Notes: generated by a model from the sequence alone, not told the origin. Positions 8,886 through 18,249 are shown, counted from the stretch's first letter. The stretch is 64,000 nucleotides of DNA from CBDAPI01 sp965248635 (GCA_965248635.1 OZ252114.1:4340001-4404000), one strand, 5' to 3'. Numbers and translations: made by a program.

Positions 8886-10381
8886 ATTCCTTCCTGAACC
8901 CGGCCTTCTCACCGCTTGATGTAGCGGTCCTGATCGCCTATTTAGCGACCGTGGTACTCATCGGCGCCCTCTTCTATCGCCGCCAGTCCGACACCCATGA
9001 TTTCTTTCTGGCCAGTCGGAGTGTGAACTGGATTGCGGTTGCCATCTCCATTATCGCCACTGACATGAGCGCAATCAGTTTCATCGGATTTCCGGCTTTT
9101 GTCTATCAGCGCAATTTGGAAATGCTTCCCCTGTCGCTGATGCTACCTTTGCTGGTCATTCCCGTGGTCATCAAGTTCTTTGTTCCCTTTTATCACCGTC
9201 TCCAACTGACCACGGTCTACGAGTACCTGGAACGCCGCTTCGACGCCCGGGTAAGAACGGTCACAGGGTTGCTGTTCTTGCTGCTCAGAGGAGTCTATGT
9301 CGGAATCGTCATTTACGCGCCTTCTCTGGTTCTCTCCGTGGTCACCGGGTTGCCTCTGATGGAGAGCGTTCTCCTGATGGGCGTCTTTACAACCATTTAC
9401 ACCATGCTGGGTGGGATGAGAGCGGTTATCTGGACGGACGTCATCCAATTTCTGATTTTCTCACTGGGACTGGTATTCATCATGAGTACGGCCTGGGCCC
9501 GGATCGAGGGAGGTTGGACGGAAATCTGGAACACAGCCGGGGTACTGGGAAAGACCAAGGTACTCGATTTCTCCTGGGACGTCAGCCGTGAGTTTACCCT
9601 GTGGGCGGTTCTCTTTGGCAGCACCTTCTTCCTGATGAAGACGTGGGCGACGGACCAGCTGATTCTGCAACGTTATCTGACGGCTGGATCGACGCGGGAA
9701 GCCAAAAAGGCCTTGAAGCTGGAGGCCTGCTTGTTCGTGCCTGTATTACTCGCCCTGAAACTCACCGGTCTGCTGCTGGCGGTCTACTATTTCCAGCATC
9801 CTGACAAGGCACAGGGAATCCCAAAGGATGCGGTTCTCCCCTACTTCACCATTCACGAGTTGCCGGCCGGATTGAGCGGACTGGTCATTGCCGCCATCTT
9901 TGCCGCCGCCATGTCGACCATGAGCGGGGGATTGAACTCTCTGGCCACGGTGACGATGGTCGATTTCTACAAACGACTCTTGAGGCCGCACGCTGGTGAG
10001 GACCACTACCTGCGGGCTGCTCGCTGGATGACGCTGGGTTGGGGGACTGTGGCCACCGGCATCGCGCTGTTCGCCAACCGGTTGGGGGAGCTGGCGACTG
10101 CCTCCAGCCGGGCCAACAGTTTTCTGGGAGGAGTCATCCTTGGAATCTTCCTTCTGGGCATGTTGAGCCGAAAGGCGACCAGTCTTTCGGTTCTGGTGGG
10201 GGCCAGTGTCGGACTAACCGCCGTGGTCAGTGTGGCAGGGGTCACGAACATTTCCTGGCTCTGGCACGGCACAATTGGCTGTTGTTCCACCTTTCTGTGC
10301 GGTTACCTGACCAGTGTGGTTACCAGAGCACCGGCCGAGAAGAACCTGAGCGGCCTGCTCTTACGCCAGAGTAAGTACTAA
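8882..10381 (+). CDS. Sodium:solute symporter (SSS) family permease
   Basis: A 499-residue permease starting at the ATG that overlaps the upstream stop codon (ATGA at 8882); the longer frame into the upstream gene is a shadow. About 13 hydrophobic spans are visible. Family motifs include the first-helix region and N-W-I-A-V-A-I-S-I-I-A-T-D-M-S-A, I-W-T-D-V-I-Q-F in the middle, and the G-L-x-x-A-A-I-F-A-A-A-M-S-T-M-S-G-G-L-N-S Na+-site region. It should import a sugar, sugar acid or other organic acid with Na+ at the inner membrane. It differs from the divergent HEAT-SSS protein in lacking the HEAT module. Confidence 0.9.
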   Translation: MNSFLNPAFSPLDVAVLIAYLATVVLIGALFYRRQSDTHDFFLASRSVNWIAVAISIIATDMSAISFIGFPAFVYQRNLEMLPLSLMLPLLVIPVVIKFFVPFYHRLQLTTVYEYLERRFDARVRTVTGLLFLLLRGVYVGIVIYAPSLVLSVVTGLPLMESVLLMGVFTTIYTMLGGMRAVIWTDVIQFLIFSLGLVFIMSTAWARIEGGWTEIWNTAGVLGKTKVLDFSWDVSREFTLWAVLFGSTFFLMKTWATDQLILQRYLTAGSTREAKKALKLEACLFVPVLLALKLTGLLLAVYYFQHPDKAQGIPKDAVLPYFTIHELPAGLSGLVIAAIFAAAMSTMSGGLNSLATVTMVDFYKRLLRPHAGEDHYLRAARWMTLGWGTVATGIALFANRLGELATASSRANSFLGGVILGIFLLGMLSRKATSLSVLVGASVGLTAVVSVAGVTNISWLWHGTIGCCSTFLCGYLTSVVTRAPAEKNLSGLLLRQSKY

Positions 10382-10700
10382 CGAGGCTTCGCCTCAGACC
10401 AACGAGCAATGTACTCAGGTATAAAATGTTTGACCCCGAGCCAACAGAACCGCGGGCGTCAGGCCGCGGCTAACGCTCAGCCCTCGCTGGCGCTCGGGTT
10501 CTGATTCGGATGTTATGTGACCGAGAGAGTTGATTAGCACCACCGCGGGCGTAGGCCGCGGCTGGGAGTTGTGGAGTCGAGAGACCACTCAGCCCTCGCT
10601 GGCGCTCGGGTAATAATAATCAATGTGCAATGACCGGGAAACTTGATTATCAGAACCGCGGTCGTGAGACCGCGGCTACTACTCAGCCCTCGAGATATGG
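10382..10700. repeat. REP-like palindromic repeat cluster
   Basis: Three imperfect copies (about 10449-10508, 10540-10617, 10654-10700) share a core that folds as CCGCGG-loop-CCGCGG followed by CTCAGCCCTCGCTGGCG and CTCGGGT. A short hairpin GAGGC-TTC-GCCTC (10384-10396) directly follows the SSS stop and recurs at 21228-21241 after another gene. A reverse-oriented copy of the large unit lies at about 25821-25892. The arrangement is that of REP/BIME intergenic elements. No gene is seen here. Confidence 0.7.
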
Positions 10701-10734
10701 GCCGAGATATTGTCTCGGATTGACCGCTTGAGAT

Positions 10735-10963
10735 GGATGACCGCCTAGCGCCAAGTGTTTCTGACCGAGCGGCTGGAGAGGTGTCTCTGCCGATCAGATT
10801 TTGACAAAAAATACCTGGATAGCCCACGAATCAGAAGGTCTTTTCAGCCGAAATATGAGGAAAAACACTTGTTGCTTGGTTTGGAGGCTGATAAGTTTTG
10901 ATCATTCATCACCGGGAGACCCGAAGAAGGTCCATGAGAGGCTGATATGAGGAATGTCGGGTA
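10735..10963 (+). repeat. Repeated leader, copy A (upstream of GH5-like gene)
   Basis: About 225 bases match copy B at 12250-12476 at roughly 70-75 percent by eye, in the same orientation and ending at the same distance from a glycosidase gene. Conserved blocks are AGTGTTTCTGA, GGAGAGGTGTCTC, ATACCTGGA, TTTGATCATTCATC and TGATATGAGGAATGTCG. Two of these blocks, in swapped order, also occur at 16999-17034. It may carry a promoter, operator or structured leader RNA; this is inference. Confidence 0.6.
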
Positions 10964-12070
10964 TTACAGCCTGGCGCCCACTCTGATTATCGCAGCAACG
11001 TTATGGTTTCCGCGGACGGCTGTGGAAGGGCGATGGTGCATCGGAGAGAGCTCAAAACTGGTACAAGCAGATTCCCTGGCTGGCAGGATGCAATTTCATA
11101 CCCAGCACCGCCATCAACCAGCTCGAAATGTGGCAGGAAGAGACCTTCGACCCCACAACCATTGATCGCGAACTCGAGTCGGCCGGGCAGCTTGGATTCA
11201 ATACAGTCAGAGTCTATCTCCACGCCATTCCCTGGCGGGATGATGCCGAAGGGTTCCTGCAGAGGATCGAGCGCTTCCTGAAGATCGCCGAGAGGCATGG
11301 CATCCGACCAATGTTCGTGATCTTCGATGGTGTATGGGACCCGGAGCCCAGGGCTGGAGCGCAGAGAACCCCCCGGCCGCATGTCCACAATTCGGGGTGG
11401 GTGCAGAGTCCGGGTGCCGCCGTTCTGAAGGATCCTCGAAAAGCTGCGGAGCTCGAACCTTATGTCAAGGGAGTGATTGGCCAATTCCGAAACGACAAAC
11501 GCGTCCTGGCCTGGGATCTGTTCAACGAACCGGAGAATTCCAATCGCGGAAGCTATCCGAAGACAGAACTGCCGAACAAAACCGAAGCTGCCTTTCACCT
11601 TTTGCGACTCAGCTTCCAGTGGGCCCGGCAAGTCCGGCCCCCGGCAACCGCTGACTGCTGCCGTCTGGAAGGGCAACTGGCGTGACTTGAAGAACATGCC
11701 ATCCATCGACCGGTTCATGCTCGAGGAATCGGACATCATCACCTTTCACAATTACGGTGAACTGAAAGGGCTGAGAGAGCGGATCCAGGAACTCAAACGG
11801 TACGGTCGGCTCATACTGTGCACAGAGTATATGGCCCGGACTAATGGCAGCACGTTTGACCCGATCCTGCCGTTGTTCAAGGAAGAGCAGATCGGGGCCT
11901 ACAACTGGGGACTCGTCGCCGGAAAAAGCCAGACCATCTATCCCTGGGATTCCTGGCGGAGAGAGTACACCTCCGAGCCCCGGGTCTGGTTTCACGACAT
12001 TCTGAGAAAAGACGGAACTCCTTTCGATTCGCGCGAGGTGGAGTTGATCAGGCGCCTGACCGGGAGATGA
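10947..12070 (+). pseudogene. GH5-like (cellulase/mannanase-type) glycoside hydrolase, frameshifted twice
   Basis: Three reading frames together encode one (alpha/beta)8-barrel glycosidase. An N-terminal hydrophobic leader starts at 10947. The frame changes near 11035, continuing as A-Q-N-W-Y-K-Q-I-P-W and then W-Q-E-E-T-F-D. It changes again near 11640 in a C-rich stretch, continuing as P-L-T-A-A-V-W to the stop at 12070. Catalytic candidates are the Glu in W-D-L-F-N-E-P-E-N (acid/base) and the Glu in L-C-T-E-Y-M-A-R (nucleophile), both typical of clan GH-A. Either the gene is dead or the assembly has two indels; both halves are otherwise well conserved, so decay is recent if real. It lies between the two leader copies. 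Confidence 0.7.
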
Positions 12071-12486
12071 CACCGCTTCCCTGATCCTGCACCTTCCTTC
12101 ATTGTATTTGGGATCAGGAAAGTACGGGAGTATTTCCGAGGGTGTCAGCTTCTTGGAGGGCTGGGGCTGCGGGATCGCGCCTTAAGTGTATCTTCGAAAA
12201 GGACGGCTTCTGGCACGATAGAACAACTGGTTCCCATATGTGCGAGAAGGAGTACGGCTTAGCGTTCAGTGTTTCTGATCAAGTGGGTGGAGAGGTGTCT
12301 CCGCTTATTAGACTTTGAGAAAAGTACCTGGACAACCCAGGAATCAGAGGCCGTTCTCAGCGGAAATACGACGAGAGAATGGTTGACGCAAGGTCGGAGG
12401 GCGGATAGGGTTTGATCATTCATCCCGGGGAGGCCAGACGAAATCGGATCTGAAGTTGATATGAGGAATGTCGACTAGGAGGACCT
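12071..12486 (+). repeat. Gene-free interval with repeated leader, copy B (12250-12476)
   Basis: No gene is seen in this interval. Its right part (about 12250-12476) is a diverged copy of the leader at 10735-10963, with conserved blocks AGTGTTTCTGA, GGAGAGGTGTCTC, GTACCTGGA, TTTGATCATTCATC and TTGATATGAGGAATGTCG. It is followed at once by TAGGAGGACC, the Shine-Dalgarno of the glycosidase at 12487. Confidence 0.6.
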
Positions 12487-14625
12487 ATGCTTGACGAATT
12501 CAACAGGAAGCGCATCCCCAGCAACTGGCTCAGCCAGAGTCTGCGTACCAATATTATTGATTTTCACGTCCCTTCACAGGTCCGAATCGGGACGACCTTC
12601 CAGGGCCGGGAGTTCGGCGAGCGGCTACGGGAGATGGGCTGCCAGGCTATCGCTCCTTTCTGCAAGTGCCACTATGGATACAATTACTATCCCACCGAGA
12701 TTGGCCCCACACACCCTGGACTGGACTTTGACCTGTTCGGCGCTCAGCTGGAGGCCTGCCAAAGTCAAGGCATTCGGGTCATGGCCTACTACAGCCTGGC
12801 CCGTGACAGTGCGGCCTGGGAAGCCCGGCCAAGTTGGCGGATGATCGACTCGAAGGGGGAACCGGTTCGGACCGTGAGGGGAGACTGGGGCGTGGTCTGC
12901 TTTAACAGTCCTTACGTGGAGGAGTTGGTCTGGCCACAGATCCGTGAGATTCTCCATAAGTACCCCACCGTGGACGGCATGTGGTGGGACATCGTCGAGT
13001 TTGCTGCTGATAGCTGCTACTGCCTCTACTGTCGTGAACAGATGAGAATGGAAGGAGTCGACCCAGCCGACTCACAGGCCCACCACCGCTTTAAGGAACG
13101 CTCCATCGTCCGTTTCTTGGAACAGGCCAAGAAAATCTGTGAGGCGATCAAGCCCGATCTTCTTTTCACGGTCAATTCCACAGGTCGGGTGGGCCGGGCC
13201 CGTCGTTGCCAAACTTATACCGATTTGTTGCTGACCGAATATGTGCCCTTTCGCCAGGGTTTCCTTTACTGGGTTCCCTACGCTCATCACATGCGCAGCC
13301 TCGACCGGCCTTTTAACGCCACCATGAGCCGTTTCCACAAAGGGTGGGGAGACATGGGTAGCATGAAAAGTGATGCTCAGCTTCAATACGAAGTGGCTCA
13401 AGTGCTCTCCTGCGGCGGCACCTGCCTGTTCGTCGATCAGTTTGGTCCCGACCTGAAGATCTGGCCCGCGGTGGTGCAACAGGTGCAGAAGGCGTATTCC
13501 TTCATTGAAACCCGGGAAAAGTGGTGTACAGAGGCTCGTGCCGTAAGCGAAATCGCCATACTTGCAGATTCTCCGAGTGGTGGGCCGCAGGACGAGCGGA
13601 GCTGGAATGCCGTACAGGGGGCCTGTAAGGCCCTTAAGGAAAGCCATTTTCTTTTCGACGTAATTGATGAAGGGGCTGATTTCGATGATTATCGTCTGCT
13701 GCTGCTTGCCGACCACTGTCGGCTGGGGACGCAAACTTGCGAGCGACTCAGAGAGTACGTGCAGGGGGGAGGGCTGCTGCTGGCCACCTTCTGGGCCAGC
13801 CTGCTGCCGGCGGGCAGCGAAAGCGACCCCTGCTTCCTCCTGGAGGACGTCTTCGGTGCGAGCTACAAAGGGCTATCACCCTATACGCGCCATTATTTGC
13901 AGCTGGACGATCCCCTGGTCAGAGGACAGCTGCCCGAACAAGTGTGGGTCATCTACGACCGGGCGCTTCAGGTGGCTCCCCTCCCCGCAAGCCGGGTCAT
14001 GGCCCAATATCAAACGCCGCTATTCGATACGGACGGCTCGCTCGCTTACTCCCACTCACAGGCCCCTCCTTCGCCACACGCTCCAGTCTGGCCGGCGGCC
14101 ATTGTTTACAATCGGTGCGGGGAGGGGGCCTGCGTCTACTGCAACGTACCAATCTTTCGGACCTTTTGGGAGAACAACACTCCCCAATATCGACACATTG
14201 TGGAGAATCTCCTCAACCATCTGCTGCAGGGCAGGCGAATGGTGGAAGTGGATGCCGGACCTTCCGTGGATGTATCGCTTATGGTCCAGAGTGACCGCTT
14301 CATCCTTCACCTGATCAACTACCATGCCGAACGAAGAGCCGTGCTCCCTCTGCTCATGGATCAGGACGACATCCTGAACCGGGGGGCCGTGACACCCTAT
14401 CCGCAGCCCCCGGAGTCGTACGATCGCTTGCCTTCACACGAGGTGATCGAGGAGATACCGCCGCGTTATGATATCGGCGTCCGGGTTCGCCTTCCCCGTC
14501 CGCCTTCGCGAGCTTACTTTGCCCCCTCACTGGCCCAACTTCCTTACCGGCAAGAAGCGGGAGTGTACCATTTTGTAGTGCCGGAACTCAGGATCCACGA
14601 GATGGCCGTTTTTGAGTACGACTAG
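12487..14625 (+). CDS. GHL6-like putative glycoside hydrolase with beta-galactosidase-trimerisation-like domain
   Basis: A 712-residue protein starting after AGGAGG at 12477. Residues ~20-345 form a TIM-barrel resembling the GHL6/alpha-fucosidase-like group: I-I-D-F-H-V-P strand, F-C-K-C-H-Y-G-Y, H-P-G-L-D-F-D-L, and G-M-W-W-D-I-V-E-F whose Asp is a candidate catalytic residue. Residues ~380-480 form a Rossmann-like trimerisation domain with L-L-L-A-D-H and V-Q-G-G-G-L-L-L-A-T. The last ~130 residues are a beta-sandwich. There is no signal peptide, so it likely acts in the cytoplasm on imported oligosaccharides, unlike the neighbouring secreted sialidase-like proteins. The exact linkage is unknown. 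Confidence 0.7.
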   Translation: MLDEFNRKRIPSNWLSQSLRTNIIDFHVPSQVRIGTTFQGREFGERLREMGCQAIAPFCKCHYGYNYYPTEIGPTHPGLDFDLFGAQLEACQSQGIRVMAYYSLARDSAAWEARPSWRMIDSKGEPVRTVRGDWGVVCFNSPYVEELVWPQIREILHKYPTVDGMWWDIVEFAADSCYCLYCREQMRMEGVDPADSQAHHRFKERSIVRFLEQAKKICEAIKPDLLFTVNSTGRVGRARRCQTYTDLLLTEYVPFRQGFLYWVPYAHHMRSLDRPFNATMSRFHKGWGDMGSMKSDAQLQYEVAQVLSCGGTCLFVDQFGPDLKIWPAVVQQVQKAYSFIETREKWCTEARAVSEIAILADSPSGGPQDERSWNAVQGACKALKESHFLFDVIDEGADFDDYRLLLLADHCRLGTQTCERLREYVQGGGLLLATFWASLLPAGSESDPCFLLEDVFGASYKGLSPYTRHYLQLDDPLVRGQLPEQVWVIYDRALQVAPLPASRVMAQYQTPLFDTDGSLAYSHSQAPPSPHAPVWPAAIVYNRCGEGACVYCNVPIFRTFWENNTPQYRHIVENLLNHLLQGRRMVEVDAGPSVDVSLMVQSDRFILHLINYHAERRAVLPLLMDQDDILNRGAVTPYPQPPESYDRLPSHEVIEEIPPRYDIGVRVRLPRPPSRAYFAPSLAQLPYRQEAGVYHFVVPELRIHEMAVFEYD

Positions 14626-14693
14626 TGGCGAGCTGCACTAGCAGAAGTCGTGATTGGCCCGCGGGCTTCGATTCGCCACTCTGGGCAGAACTC

Positions 14694-15714
14694 ATGAAGA
14701 GACCAGCGAGGAAGATCAGGCCAGAGACGAAACGCCTGGCGCCGTTGCGTATCGTCATGCCACGGGGGATTGTCGAGCCCCTCTCCAAACGCATACAGAT
14801 CCCGAACCGGATCATTTCCTTTCAGTCGTATTCGCAAGATGATCTTGCGGTCCTTCTGGAAGAGGCGGCGGTGCTGATCGGTACCCAATTCAAGGCCTCC
14901 TGGCTCCGCGCCGGCAGGACCCGGTTGCGTTTGATTCACAGCATCGGCGCCGGAACGGATAACATCGACTTTTCGGCCGTACCCCTGGGGGTGTCTGGTG
15001 TGCAATGTTTACGGGCATGAGCGAGCCATCGCCGAGCATACGTTGATGACTATGGCAGCCCTGAACCGGCAGCTCTTTGGGCAGGATGCGGCCCTTCGGG
15101 AGGGAGACTGGGGGGATCGAAGCAGGCCGTTGCCGGAGCTGCGCAAGCGCACCCTGCTCATCCTCGGACTAGGACACATCGGAGCCGAAGTGGCTCGCTG
15201 GGCGCGCTTCATCGGCATGTCTGTGATAGGCGTCACCCGCTCGCCATCGCCGGAACGGGCGCGCCAGCTGGGGCTGGAGGCTCTGGGTGGAACGGAAGAG
15301 CTGGTATCCTGGCTTGAAAAAGCTGACTTTGTCTTAGTGGCGGTCCCTTTGCTGCCCGAGACGAGAGGGATGATCGGAGAGCGGGAGTTTCGTCATATGA
15401 AACAGAGCGCCTATCTCATCAACGTCGCTCGCGGTCCCATCGTGGACGAGGCGGCCCTCTATCAGGCCCTGCGGAGCCAATCGATCGCAGGCGCCGCTAT
15501 TGATGTCTGGTATCGCCCTCCCGATCCAAAGGCCCCGGTCCTCCCCTCCCGTTATCCTTTTCATCAGCTCGACAATATCATCATGACCCCGAGCCTTTGC
15601 GGGTTTACCGACGAGACCATGAATTTTCGCTGGGACGCAATAGCAGAAAACCTGAGACGGTTAGTCGAAAGCAAGCCGCTGACGAACGTCTGCTGCCCAC
15701 AGCCCCAAGACTGA
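14694..15714 (+). pseudogene. D-isomer-specific 2-hydroxyacid dehydrogenase, frameshifted
   Basis: Two overlapping frames make one dehydrogenase. The first (ATG 14694) gives the N-terminal substrate lobe ending I-H-S-I-G-A-G-T-D-N-I-D. The second, shifted by one base around 14985-15000, continues as C-N-V-Y-G-H-E-R-A-I-A-E-H and carries the NAD motif G-L-G-H-I-G, the catalytic Arg in N-V-A-R-G-P and the A-A-I-D-V-W block. The usual C-terminal His motif P-H-x-G reads P-S-L-C-G, so the general acid His is missing. Loss of that His argues for real decay or altered chemistry rather than only an assembly error. It lies between a glycosidase and a tartrate-dehydratase-like gene. Confidence 0.75.
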
Positions 15715-15756
15715 CGCTGCACTAATGTTGTCGAGGTGGAAAGGAAGGATGGCGGG

Positions 15757-16923
15757 ATGAAGATCGTAGCGATCCGGGACCAAGTCGTTCCCGTCTACTC
15801 GGAGATTCGGAATTCAACCATCGATTTTTCCGACATGACGGTTTCCATTGTGGCCGTCGTCAGCGACGTGGTCCGCAACTCAAGGACCGTGACCGGATAT
15901 GGTTTCAATACTCCGGGCCGCTATGCGCCAGGATCAATCCTGAGAGAACGGATGGGAAGGCGGCTCCTGAATGCGACTGCCGGGGACCTGCTCCGGGCCG
16001 ATGGAAAAAACTTCGATCCCTTCAAAGCCTGGCAGGTGATGATGAGCAACGAAAAGGGCGGCGGTCACGGGGAACGGTCCGCAGCCATGGGCGCTCTTGA
16101 CATGGCACTCTGGGACCTGGTGGCTAAGATCGAGGAGAAGCCCCTCTTCAGCGTGCTGGGCGAGTACTTTGGAGTCGAAGAAGTCGATCCCACCGTCTAT
16201 GTTTATGCCGCCGGAGGATACTACTACCCGAGCAGCGATACTCACTCACTCCAGGACGAAATTCGCTCCTACCTGGACCTGGGATACCGGGACGTCAAGA
16301 TAAAGATCGGCGGCACCGTGCTGTCAGGTGATCTGAAGCGAATTGACGGGGTGCTCGAAGTGCTCGGCCGGGGAGAGGCGCTGGCCGTAGACGCCAATTG
16401 TAGGTTTGATCTGGAAAGCGCCCTCCACTACGCAAGAGCGCTGGGGTCGCTGGGCTTGAAATGGTATGAGGAACCTGGGGATCCGCTGGATTTCGAATTG
16501 CTGGCCGAGGTTTCCAGAGTCTCATCAACCCCGCTAGCGACGGGCGAAAATCTTTTCTCGTGTGAGGATTCTCGGAATCTCATTCGGTACGGAGGACTGA
16601 TCCCCTCCCGGGATACCTTACAGATGGACCCGGCTCTCAGTTATGGCCTTGTCGAATACTACCGAATCCTGAACATGCTGAAGCAGAATGGGTGGTCCTG
16701 GCGCCGGTGTATCCTGCATGGCGGGCATCAGTTTGCGGCTCACATCGCCGCCGGTCTGGGACTGGGAGGAACCGAGTCCTACCCCTCCCTCTTTCGACCT
16801 TTCGGGGGCTTTGGCGACGGATTCTCGGTGGAAAATGGACGTCTGCGCCTACCGGACGTTCCCGGCATCGGAATCGAACTCAACCAGGAGCTTCTCAAGC
16901 TTTTTCGGGCTCTGACAGACTAA
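15757..16923 (+). CDS. Enolase-superfamily acid-sugar dehydratase, D-tartrate dehydratase-like
   Basis: Start chosen at 15757 (M-K-I-V-A-I-R-D) after AAGGAAGG; the annotated-length match is 388 residues. It belongs to the mandelate racemase subgroup and resembles D-tartrate dehydratase (TarD) throughout, for example F-S/N-x-x-G-R-Y, G-G-H-G-E-R-S, V-Y-A-A-G-G-Y-Y-Y-P, K-I-K-I-G-G and H-G-G-H-Q. All active-site positions are present: Lys183 of the K-x-K motif, metal ligands Asp212, Glu238 and Glu264, and His321. The family removes water from an acid sugar to a 2-keto-3-deoxy product; here that could feed the HpaI aldolase or the hydroxyacid dehydrogenases. It may use D-tartrate or another aldarate/aldonate; the sequence cannot decide. 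Confidence 0.85.
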   Translation: MKIVAIRDQVVPVYSEIRNSTIDFSDMTVSIVAVVSDVVRNSRTVTGYGFNTPGRYAPGSILRERMGRRLLNATAGDLLRADGKNFDPFKAWQVMMSNEKGGGHGERSAAMGALDMALWDLVAKIEEKPLFSVLGEYFGVEEVDPTVYVYAAGGYYYPSSDTHSLQDEIRSYLDLGYRDVKIKIGGTVLSGDLKRIDGVLEVLGRGEALAVDANCRFDLESALHYARALGSLGLKWYEEPGDPLDFELLAEVSRVSSTPLATGENLFSCEDSRNLIRYGGLIPSRDTLQMDPALSYGLVEYYRILNMLKQNGWSWRRCILHGGHQFAAHIAAGLGLGGTESYPSLFRPFGGFGDGFSVENGRLRLPDVPGIGIELNQELLKLFRALTD

Positions 16924-16998
16924 TGCAGCTCGCCATAAGTTCTGACCCAGGTTCAGGCGCCCCTCCCCGCCGCTGGCGTTGTTGCGCTCGCTCGCCGA

Positions 16999-17045
16999 GG
17001 CTGATATGAGGAATGTTTGTTTTGATCATTCATCAGGAGTAGAAT
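16999..17045 (+). repeat. Partial leader repeat, copy C, before the haem/cyclase-fold gene
   Basis: This short stretch holds GAGGCTGATATGAGGAATGT followed directly by TTTTGATCATTCATCA. In copies A and B the same two blocks occur in the opposite order and further apart. It lies ~45-90 bases before the start at 17090. Confidence 0.55.
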
Positions 17046-17089
17046 TGAGGAACTGAAATCCGAAGTTAGTCCGAGGATGGTGAATCAAC

Positions 17090-18247
17090 ATGCAGTTTCC
17101 GCGGCAGCGAACTAGATGGGCGTGTTTGGTGGTGACCGCGACCTTCTCGGTCGGAATGATAGGGGCAGCGGAGAAGGCCACTGATTATCAGTACCGCTTC
17201 GCAGGCATTGACATACCGCCAGCCACCGCCCATGAGCCCACCCGATCCAGCCTTTCACTGAAACGTGCCCTGGACTACATCGAGGGCGGCGCCCTGGCCT
17301 GGTCGAAGGAGCACAAGTGCGTGAGCTGCCACACCACCGGGACCTACATGGTGATCCGCCCAGCTCTCACGCCGTACGTGGGGAAGCCCTCTGTGGAAAT
17401 GAGAGACTTCTTTAGCGAACAGTTCAACGAAATGAGGCATCTGAACGAATCTCAACCGCAGAAACTACGCTCCGCTACTGGTCCTACGCAGATGGCTTAC
17501 ATTGCCGGCGGGCTGGCGAGATGGGATGCGCATGTTACGAACCAGCTCTCTTCGGAAACTGATGCAGCTCTGCGCTTGATGTTCGAGTTGCAGTCAAAAA
17601 ATGGAAGCTGGGCCAACGACACTTGCTGGCCTCCGTTTGAATCCAGCGCATATCACGGCGCCACCGTGGCGGCGAGGGCTGCTGCTGTGGCTCCTGGCTG
17701 GTTGGAGAGTCTGCAGGACAAAACCCTGCTCGTGGCCGTCGAGAAGATGAAGACATATCTCAAAGAGACCCGACCACCGCACGATTATGGTCGGCTGCTA
17801 CTGCTGTGGACGGCGACCCGCATGCCCGGATTAGTCGATGAGCAGCGGAAACAGGAACTGGTAGAAACGATTTGGAAACATCAGCGCCCAGACGGCGGCT
17901 GGTCGCTGCGCACCTTTGCCACACCTGAAACATGGGGTGACGGCAGCCGGGCGAAGAAGCTGCGGGACGAGCCTGAATTCCAGAATCCCGCCAGCGACGG
18001 TCATCAGACGGGATTAGCGGTGATCGTCTTGCGAGACGCTGGAGTCCCAGCCCGCGATCCCCGTATTCAACGGGCCGTCCAATGGTTGCTCACCCATCAG
18101 CGCCAATCCGGCCGCTGGTGGACCCGGTCCCTCAGCACGGACAAGTTTCACTTCATCACCTACAGCGGGACCTGCTATCCGCTGCTGGCGCTGGCGAAGT
18201 GCGGTGCTTTGCCGCCCTTGAAAACTGCAGTAGAGGCGGCAAAGTAA
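17090..18247 (+). CDS. Secreted c-type-haem / terpene-cyclase-fold (prenyltransferase-like) protein
   Basis: A 385-residue protein with a signal peptide (residues ~1-26, ending G-A-A-E). A C-V-S-C-H motif near residue 77 looks like a covalent haem site, and the rest consists of helical repeats of the squalene-cyclase/prenyltransferase alpha-alpha barrel type (N-G-S-W, D-G-G-W-S, Q-S-G-R-W-W). The D-x-D-D catalytic motif of true cyclases is not seen. Similar haem/barrel proteins occur near planctomycete-type cytochrome genes; the role is probably periplasmic electron transfer or binding, not terpene synthesis (inference). It is convergent with the jelly-roll fragment at 18250. Confidence 0.7.
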   Translation: MQFPRQRTRWACLVVTATFSVGMIGAAEKATDYQYRFAGIDIPPATAHEPTRSSLSLKRALDYIEGGALAWSKEHKCVSCHTTGTYMVIRPALTPYVGKPSVEMRDFFSEQFNEMRHLNESQPQKLRSATGPTQMAYIAGGLARWDAHVTNQLSSETDAALRLMFELQSKNGSWANDTCWPPFESSAYHGATVAARAAAVAPGWLESLQDKTLLVAVEKMKTYLKETRPPHDYGRLLLLWTATRMPGLVDEQRKQELVETIWKHQRPDGGWSLRTFATPETWGDGSRAKKLRDEPEFQNPASDGHQTGLAVIVLRDAGVPARDPRIQRAVQWLLTHQRQSGRWWTRSLSTDKFHFITYSGTCYPLLALAKCGALPPLKTAVEAAK

Positions 18248-18249
18248 GT

